This document shows positions 58,262 through 64,000 of a DNA stretch of 64,000 nucleotides, piece after piece. The translations under genes and the position numbers were made by a program. A model generated the notes under the pieces. The model saw only the letters and a list, made by a program, of their open reading frames with translations, did no database searches and was not told where the DNA came from. This stretch comes from Cotesia glomerata (lineage: Eukaryota > Arthropoda > Insecta > Hymenoptera > Braconidae). The stretch lies in assembly GCF_020080835.1 (NCBI RefSeq), contig NC_058164.1, forward strand, positions 2,046,001-2,110,000, given 5' to 3'. Each line of letters begins with the position of its first letter. Positions within the stretch are counted from its first letter, which is position 1.

Positions 58262-60360
58262 TAGCGCTCAAAAGTATTTTGACAACATTATGCGTTAGTT
58301 CTTTTCAACAATGTCAAAATATAATACTTTGGAGCCACCATTTTCCTAATATTTTAAAAATTAAACTCTTTTGTTACGAACAAGGACCACTTTGACACTA
58401 TTCTGTAGATTATTCAAAAGCTGTTAAAAAATAAATAAATGATTATAGTGTTTCATATTTATTTTCAGTTAAACCATTAAATATATTCGTCAAAATACTT
58501 TTGAGCGCTACTTTACATGGTCAAAATTTTCAAAATTTCTTTGGATTATTTTAAGTATATTATTCTAACAGGTAGTTTTTTTAAACAATCTTAAAATCCT
58601 TTCAATGCAATAACCATTAATATTTGTGTTTGTTTCACTCTCCACCCATACTATCTGTGCTAAAATGTCATTTTTAATTACAATTATCCCATTTCTGGTA
58701 TGGTCAATTGATTTTAAATTTCAACAGCACATTTAATGCGTATTCTATTACTCATATTTCAAATTTCCAAAACTTCTTAAAATTTTGCATTTATGACGGA
58801 ACTATCTTAAATTAAAAAAAAAAAATGTAAAATTATATTCGAAACTGTGAAAACTAATATTTAAAATTAAATTTATAAAATTGTTATTTCAATCTGTAAT
58901 TTTTCTATTTTTTTTTTTTTTCATCCGTAAGCATATAAGTAATTTTTTATAATTAATCGATAATGAAAACTATAAATTTTGAAGCGAGAGTAAATTATAA
59001 TATAAGTATAACCTTTGCGCTGAAGACATGCCATAATTATTTATTCGTTGAGGAACAAAACGTAAACTTTTGGCCGCTTTCACACCTTTTATAACGAATA
59101 ACAAAAAATAAGTAATAAATCATTGGATAGATCCTTTTATTTGATAGATCGTCTCCTATCATAGTAAACTTTCATCTCTATAAAAGGTATTCAGCTGTCT
59201 ATATATGTAGATATAAACGTATAAACACACGTGTCTCTTTTAAAACCACTACTGTAATTCTCGATACTAGTGCTAGTAAACTCTGGTCTACACACTACGC
59301 GTTCAATGACGCATACGATTTAATACTTTTACTCAATACAACAAATACGTTTTACTTTGTTGATATAGTTCAGCGTATAACAGTTCCGGTTCTCATCTCC
59401 GATCTCTCGGAACCTTTTATTTTTATTTTATTATATTAACCTTTTCTCTGACAATATTTTTTCTTCACACATCACACCTTGATTATTTTACCATTTTATT
59501 AAAAATATTTTCTATTGCTCGTGTGAAATTTTCTCCTAACCAAATAATTAAATTGTCTTCTGTTAAAATTTTAAAACCTTCTTTTATTACATAAAAGTAT
59601 TATATTTTATGACACGAAAAATATAAAATTTAATGCATTAAATTATTCGATCAAAGGTACTTTCGATCTTGAGATTTTAAACAGAACCATGACCATAAGA
59701 TGACCCTCGAGCACATCTGCCTTTCACTCTTGGAAAATTTTGTCCAACACTTTCTTTCCTCATTACATTGTATTTGCCCAAAAAAGATTAATGTATCAGC
59801 GTACGGGTAACTTATAATCATACATACCTACCATTTTTTTATTATCATCATTATTGTTAATGTTATTATGATTTTTACAAACTTTATTATCAACGTGTAT
59901 CGCGTTATTTTTTATTTCACAACGCCGCTATTTTTTTAACGCTTTACTTCAAATATATATTAATATTTTTTCGGCGAAATTTCTTCAAGGGTTCAAAACT
60001 GTTTATAAAAATAATTGTTTTCTTACAGTTACAGGCCATAATTACAACCTTAAAAGCTACTTGTTATCGTACGTAATTTCTTATGTAAGGCGTGGGAATT
60101 ATTACAGTTTAAATTTTATGTTGCTTGAAAAGATTTAAGGATTGTTATTTTTAGAAATCTGTTAGCCTTCAGAAAAAAATCAGAAGTAAGAAATCGGGAG
60201 TATAAAATTATTTAAATTTAAATGAATCATAAGTTAGAAGTTAGAATTTATTTATTTTTATAAGATTAAGATTTATATGTCGAATTTTTTACAGCCAAAG
60301 AATTACACAATACATCTGTGATTCATAATGTTATGAATAAGATTTTAGAGTATTAAAACA

Positions 60361-61000
60361 CCATTAAATTTTTTTAATGATTCATTTTGTGTACATTTTT
60401 TAGATAGAAGTAATATTCTCGTGGCGACAAATTTTTGATGTTATTTTTTTTTTCATTGAATAGTTTTTTATAATAGAGGTACAAAAAAAAATTATAGCGT
60501 AATATTATAAAATTATCAAATCAATAGTTTTAATAAAAATAATCATTTCACCGAAAAAACATAAAAAAATTATTTTGTAGAATTTTTTTTTAATCAAGAT
60601 GAAAACTAAGTGATTTTTCATAATTATTTTTTTGATTCAAAAATTTTTTTTTTCTATCAGATTAATTTTTTTTTAATAAATACTGTATTAAAATACCATC
60701 AAATTTTTTAATGGTTCATTTTGCGTACAATTTTTAGGCATAAGTAATATTCTCGTGGTGAAAAATTATTGTATTTTTGATTTTATTTTTTTTTCCATTG
60801 AATAGTTTTTTATTATAGAGGTACGAAAAAAAATTAAGTGTAATGTGATAAAATTATTAAATCGATAGTTTTGATAAAAATTATCATTTTACCAAAAAAA
60901 AAAAAAATTGATTTAATTAAACTAAGAAATTTTTCATAATTATTTTCTTAGTTGAAAAACTTTTTTTTTCAATCAGAATAATTTTTTTTACACTGATAAA
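60361..61000. repeat. Tandem duplication, period about 335 bp
   Basis: CCATTAAATTTTTTTAATGA at 60361 and CCATCAAATTTTTTAATGGT at 60696 begin copies sharing AGTAATATTCTCGTGG, TTGAATAGTTTTTTATTATA-like and ATCGATAGTTTTGATAAAAA-like stretches. The second copy runs into the TIR element at 60991. Confidence 0.7.
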
Positions 61001-61977
61001 AGGATTTAGTTCTATTTAATACGATTTAGTAACAAACCTTTCATTACCAAATATTTAGTAATAGGTACGAAATCATTTATTAAAGCCCATTTAGTTCCAC
61101 CAAAAAAATATTTAGTAGTATTTAACAAATTATTTATTGGGACTCAATAAATCGTTTATTGGTATCAAAGAAATTAATTTTTTTAACTAATTTTAGCGTG
61201 TAACCTAACTTTTTAACTTAAAATAAATCTAAATAATTAAAATAAATAATTTTAGTTAAAAATATAAGGTATTATAAAGAAAAGAATCTCATTAAATTAT
61301 ATTTTTTTGTTTGAGACATTTATAGAATTTAAAATTAAAGTTTTTAACATATCAATAATAGACATATTGAAAAATTAAAACTAAACCACTGAGAAAAGAC
61401 ATAAATAGAAGATATTTATTGGGAGTATGTGTGTTTTTAAAGGTTTAATAAATCTCCCAAAATCGAGCTGAATAAAATAATCTAAGTTAGTGAATAGGTT
61501 TTGTATCACATAAACATTGGAATTAAAGCATGGAAATAAATATTTATTTCCATGTAATAAGGCTTTGTTCATATAAAGAAATCATTTATTGAACAGTAAC
61601 AAATAGTACACTGATAGAAGGATTTGTTTATCGTTAAAAATATTTGTTAATATTTAACAAATCATTTATTAGAGAGCACTTTTTAGTCCTTAATAAATAT
61701 TTCTTAGTATTTAAAAAGATTTATTAATATTTAATAAATGAATAGGAGATTTATTAAATACAAACAAATCATTTTAAATACTAAGAAATATTTGTTTAAT
61801 ACTAAAAAGTGCTCTCTAATAAATGATTTGTTAAATATTAACAAATAGTTTTAACTATAAACAAATCCTTCTATCAGTGTATTAAAGGGTACAAAATATT
61901 TGTTTCTCCCAAATAAATGAATACAAATTTTGTTACTAAATTAGTTTAGTACTCCGTACTAAATTTTTTTATCAGTG
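60991..61977. mobile_element. TIR element CACTGATARAAGGATTTAGT, copy 2, with nested relative
   Basis: Ends CACTGATAAAAGGATTTAGT and CTAAATTTTTTTATCAGTG, flanked by TA (60989-60990, 61978-61979). Inverse of 45084-46596 without its piggyBac-like insertion. The minus-strand frame at 61381-61572 is repeat-derived: its counterpart lies in the 45 kb copy. Confidence 0.82.
61609..61879. mobile_element. 271-bp MITE nested in the related 60991 element
   Basis: Ends CACTGATAGAAGGATTTGTT and AACAAATCCTTCTATCAGTG, flanked by TA (61607-61608, 61880-61881). Almost a perfect palindrome (TTAACAAATCATTTATTAGA / TCTAATAAATGATTTGTTAA). It shares TIRs with its host element, so they may use the same transposase. 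Confidence 0.85.
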
Positions 61978-62007
61978 TAATAATATAGTAATTATTTACA
62001 AGATGTG

Positions 62008-62084
62008 TTTATTCTCACGTAAAAAAATCCTGATAAATCCACGCAGCGTGGATTTATAAGGACTTTTTTATGTGTGAATAGACA
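62008..62084. repeat. Long hairpin (about 35-bp arms)
   Basis: GTTTATTCTCACGTAAAAAA..TAAATCCACGC pairs with GCGTGGATTTA..TTTTTTATGTGTGAATAGAC almost end to end, with a 1-2 nt loop at about 62045. It is too tightly closed for a typical pre-miRNA loop; it could be a fold-back remnant. Confidence 0.65.
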
Positions 62085-62302
62085 TGTATGTCCTTATTTA
62101 CAACAAAATTGCAAAAATCAGCCGGTATTTTGTGACCGCTAAAAAAGATAAAGTGACCCAATTTGTCCCTTTAAATTGAACGATACGAAAATAATATCAG
62201 TAGGTTGATTAAATTCTTGTCCCTTCTCATTCCGTTAAACATAAAAGAAAGACATGTCGACTACATATGCGTATTACAATACCGTAGGCTGTAATTACTT
62301 AG

Positions 62303-62359
62303 CCGTTGGCAGCAGTAATGCGTGTAAAAGTAGGAAACTGGTCTCCAGCATGTCTACCA
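62303..62359 (+). CDS. Weak candidate cassette exon of 57 nt
   Basis: An AG at 62301-62302 coincides with an in-frame TAG that closes the frame upstream, and the frame reads PLAAVMRVKVGNWSPACLP to a strong CCA|GTAAGT donor at 62360. The length is a multiple of 3 and phase 0 matches the end of exon F, so inclusion would keep frame. An internal ATG (62318) could instead make it a start exon for a SAM-less isoform. The acceptor tract is weak and the peptide matches nothing I know. Confidence 0.18.
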
Positions 62360-63370
62360 GTAAGTCTACCCAACTCGTACACATATCACAACTCACAACC
62401 AAAGCTTTTACTTCACTTACATACACATATATACATTACACATAACTTAACAAGTACGACAGACTGCGCGGTACGATTTCAAGCACCTGCATTATACTTA
62501 CATACTTTTATTTAATATATATCTGTATCTATATCTATATAATACCGATCACGATCATTTATTTGCCGATACAAACGATACGAGTTTAAACCCGGTATCA
62601 ATGAGGACGGCCATATAAAAACTGCTAAATGTGTATCGTCAGTATAATATTTCAGATCATTTAAAATCTCCCGCAAAAAAAGTTACAAACGATTAAATAT
62701 TTTTTATTATTTTATTATTTAAAAATTTTTTTACGCAATAAAAACACATCAACTGTGATTATATATATTTTTAATGGGTATAATAAATATATTTGATTAA
62801 TTGTAGAGGCTAAATAGCAAAAAGATGAGGTGGTAGCGAATGATTAGCCGTTACAAGTTTTCAACTTGCTTATTGTTTTTTTTTAATTTATCTTTATTAT
62901 TATTATTAATATTATTCCTTCCACGGTTTGTATGTCACACCGTTATAATGATCGTACCCTTGCCAGATTGCATCTAGTTTTCGAGGACGATTGATAGTCA
63001 TGAATTCGCCTTGACGCTATATACTACATTCGTGATGTCTGATAATTTTTATTTTTATTTTCTTTTTTCGCTATTCCTTCTCTTTAGTCACCGTGTTAAT
63101 ATTTTATACTATCATCGTCAATAAAAAAAAATTTCACGAGATAAAATGAACCGTCTATAAATAACAAACTTACTAAATAAATTTTTATTTGCACAGACAA
63201 AAATAAATAACAAATTACTCATAATAAATAATAATTTTTGGTCTTTAATTTATCAAATAAATACAATTTCTGTTAATTAAATTTTCAAATAAAAAAAAAT
63301 TTATTTTTTTCTCTTGACAATTTTTATGAATAAATTAAAAAAAAAATTTTTTTTAAGTCACATCTTAGAA

Positions 63371-64000
63371 TCTATATTATTAAGAGAATAAGAGAAATTT
63401 TGTGTTCAGGATAGTCATATGATAAAATTGGTTTTTTTTAGTGAAATTTAGTGTCATTGCAAAGGTCTTGATTTGAATTTATGCCTTTTCAAGGTTTCAT
63501 TTCATTCTCGCCGATAGTCAATTTATTATGATAAGTATGTAGGCAGCGTTCAAAAATGCTCTATCTCTAGATACATAATTAAGAAATGATCTTGTATCTA
63601 GCGAACTATTGAAATTTTTAAAGATATAAGCTCACTCTGACATTACACTCATCGAGACCTTTAATTTGAGTACCCACATCAATTTTCATATATTTATATA
63701 TATCATATATATGTATATATAAAAATATATCAAAAATGCATGTGGGTACTCAAATGAAAGCTCTTGATGAGTGTAACATCGGTATGAGCTTATATCTTTA
63801 AAAACGTCAATAGTTAAGAAAGTACAGTGCAATTTAACAAATATCTTGTGGAATATTGACATTTTTAAAGATATAAGCTCATCCCGATGTTACACTCATC
63901 GTAACCTTTCATTTGAGTACCCACATCAATTTTCATATATTTATATATATATCATATATATGTATATATAAAAATATATCAAAAATGCATGTGGGTACTC
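63371..64000 (+). mobile_element. Helitron-like element, copy 5, truncated by the window edge
   Basis: Begins A|TCTATATTATTAAGAGAATA, followed by the shared AATGCTCTATCTCTAGATAC segment, one full palindromic module (63610-63815) and most of a second (from 63857). The hairpin and CTAG end are beyond the window. Confidence 0.8.

Larger units (their letters stand above)
57669..58513. mobile_element. GCGCTCAAAAGTATTTTGAC MITE, copy 2, outer level of a three-level nest
   Basis: Left TA (57667-57668) then CAGTA; the element resumes at GCGCTCAAAAGTATTTTGAC (58264) after an insertion and ends GTCAAAATACTTTTGAGCGC TACTT before TA (58514-58515). The inner 250 bp matches the 6624-7860 element in opposite orientation without that copy's 1-kb insertion. 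The insertion at 57674-58261 lies inside its left terminal repeat. Confidence 0.75.
1..64000 (+). other. cv-c: Gene locus: crossveinless-c / DLC-family RhoGAP-START gene, 5' part (partial)
   Basis: All recognised coding exons lie on the + strand and form one gene: A (65-638), B (715-951), C (1032-1150), D (4838-4877), E (40111-40182), F (56525-56712), plus an alternative first exon at 13523-13721. Phases are consistent at every junction, giving 410 codons A to F. The SAM domain in E+F identifies the family (DLC1, STARD13, STARD8 in vertebrates; cv-c/RhoGAP88C in Drosophila). By family knowledge the full protein continues with a serine-rich linker, a RhoGAP domain and a lipid-binding START domain, and restrains Rho GTPases at cell junctions and adhesions during epithelial morphogenesis. 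Those domains are absent here, so the gene continues past base 64000. Exon A follows a splice acceptor, so at least one exon lies left of base 1. Family assignment is strong; the species is unknown. Confidence 0.9.
56713..64000 (+). other. Intron after exon F, incomplete
   Basis: No further convincing cv-c exon to the window end. Contains nested MITEs (57669-58513, 60991-61977), a tandem duplication (60361-61000), a hairpin (62008-62084), a weak exon candidate (62303-62359) and the fifth Helitron-like copy (63371 on). 58515-60360 and 62090-63370 hold AT-rich unique sequence with no gene seen. Confidence 0.7.

Noticed and set aside
61381..61572. 63-codon minus frame
   Set aside because: Lies wholly within the 60991-61977 repeat and has a broken counterpart in the 45084 copy; a by-product of the repeat.
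62254..62445. 63-codon + frame beginning MSTTYAYYNTVG
   Set aside because: The GTAAGT at 62360 would leave phase 1, incompatible with the phase 0 start required after exon F; the neighbouring frame fits better and is itself only weakly supported.
1..64000. CRISPR array, bacterial operon, or integrated viral gene cluster
   Set aside because: Repeats are transposons and satellites without regular spacer structure; introns and splice sites show a eukaryotic gene; no viral protein frame was recognised.

Overview
The window is AT-rich eukaryotic DNA whose only recognisable host gene is the 5' part of one large gene on the + strand. Six exons (A-F: 65-638, 715-951, 1032-1150, 4838-4877, 40111-40182, 56525-56712) have good splice signals and compatible phases, and join into one open frame of 410 codons. 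Exons E and F encode a SAM domain whose closest known relatives are the SAM domains of the DLC1/STARD13/STARD8 RhoGAP-START family (Drosophila crossveinless-c, cv-c/RhoGAP88C). The serine-rich linker, RhoGAP and START domains expected downstream are not here, so the gene runs off the right edge. It probably also begins left of the window, because exon A opens directly after a splice acceptor. A second start exon at 13523-13721 ends in the phase needed to join exon E, so at least two N-termini are predicted: a long one (A-D + E) and a short basic one. An insect is the likely source. The density of Helitron and MITE families would suit a parasitoid wasp, but that is inference.

Layout. 1-4877 holds exons A-D and a 3.7 kb intron. 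4878-40110 is a 35 kb intron containing the alternative first exon, three or four unrecognised coding-like islands and many transposable elements. 40183-56524 is a 16 kb intron that splits the SAM domain. 56713-64000 is the start of the next intron.

The rest is mostly short non-autonomous elements that can be delimited by eye: five copies of a Helitron-like family (TC start, GCAGTCAC hairpin, CTAG end, inserted between A and T) carrying 1-3 long palindromic modules; two TTAA-flanked piggyBac-like elements, each with a paralogous empty site in the window; several TA-flanked TIR families; a tRNA-derived SINE with a 12-bp target duplication plus a truncated copy; and several local tandem duplications. 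Two loci (6624-7860 and 57669-58513) are three-level nests of different families. No transposase, reverse transcriptase or Helitron Rep/helicase coding frame was seen, so the mobile fraction appears to be non-autonomous.

The most interesting items are the Helitron palindrome-module family, the nested insertions with readable empty sites, the dual-promoter structure of the cv-c/DLC gene, and a few isolated ORFs with coding-like composition that I could not identify.
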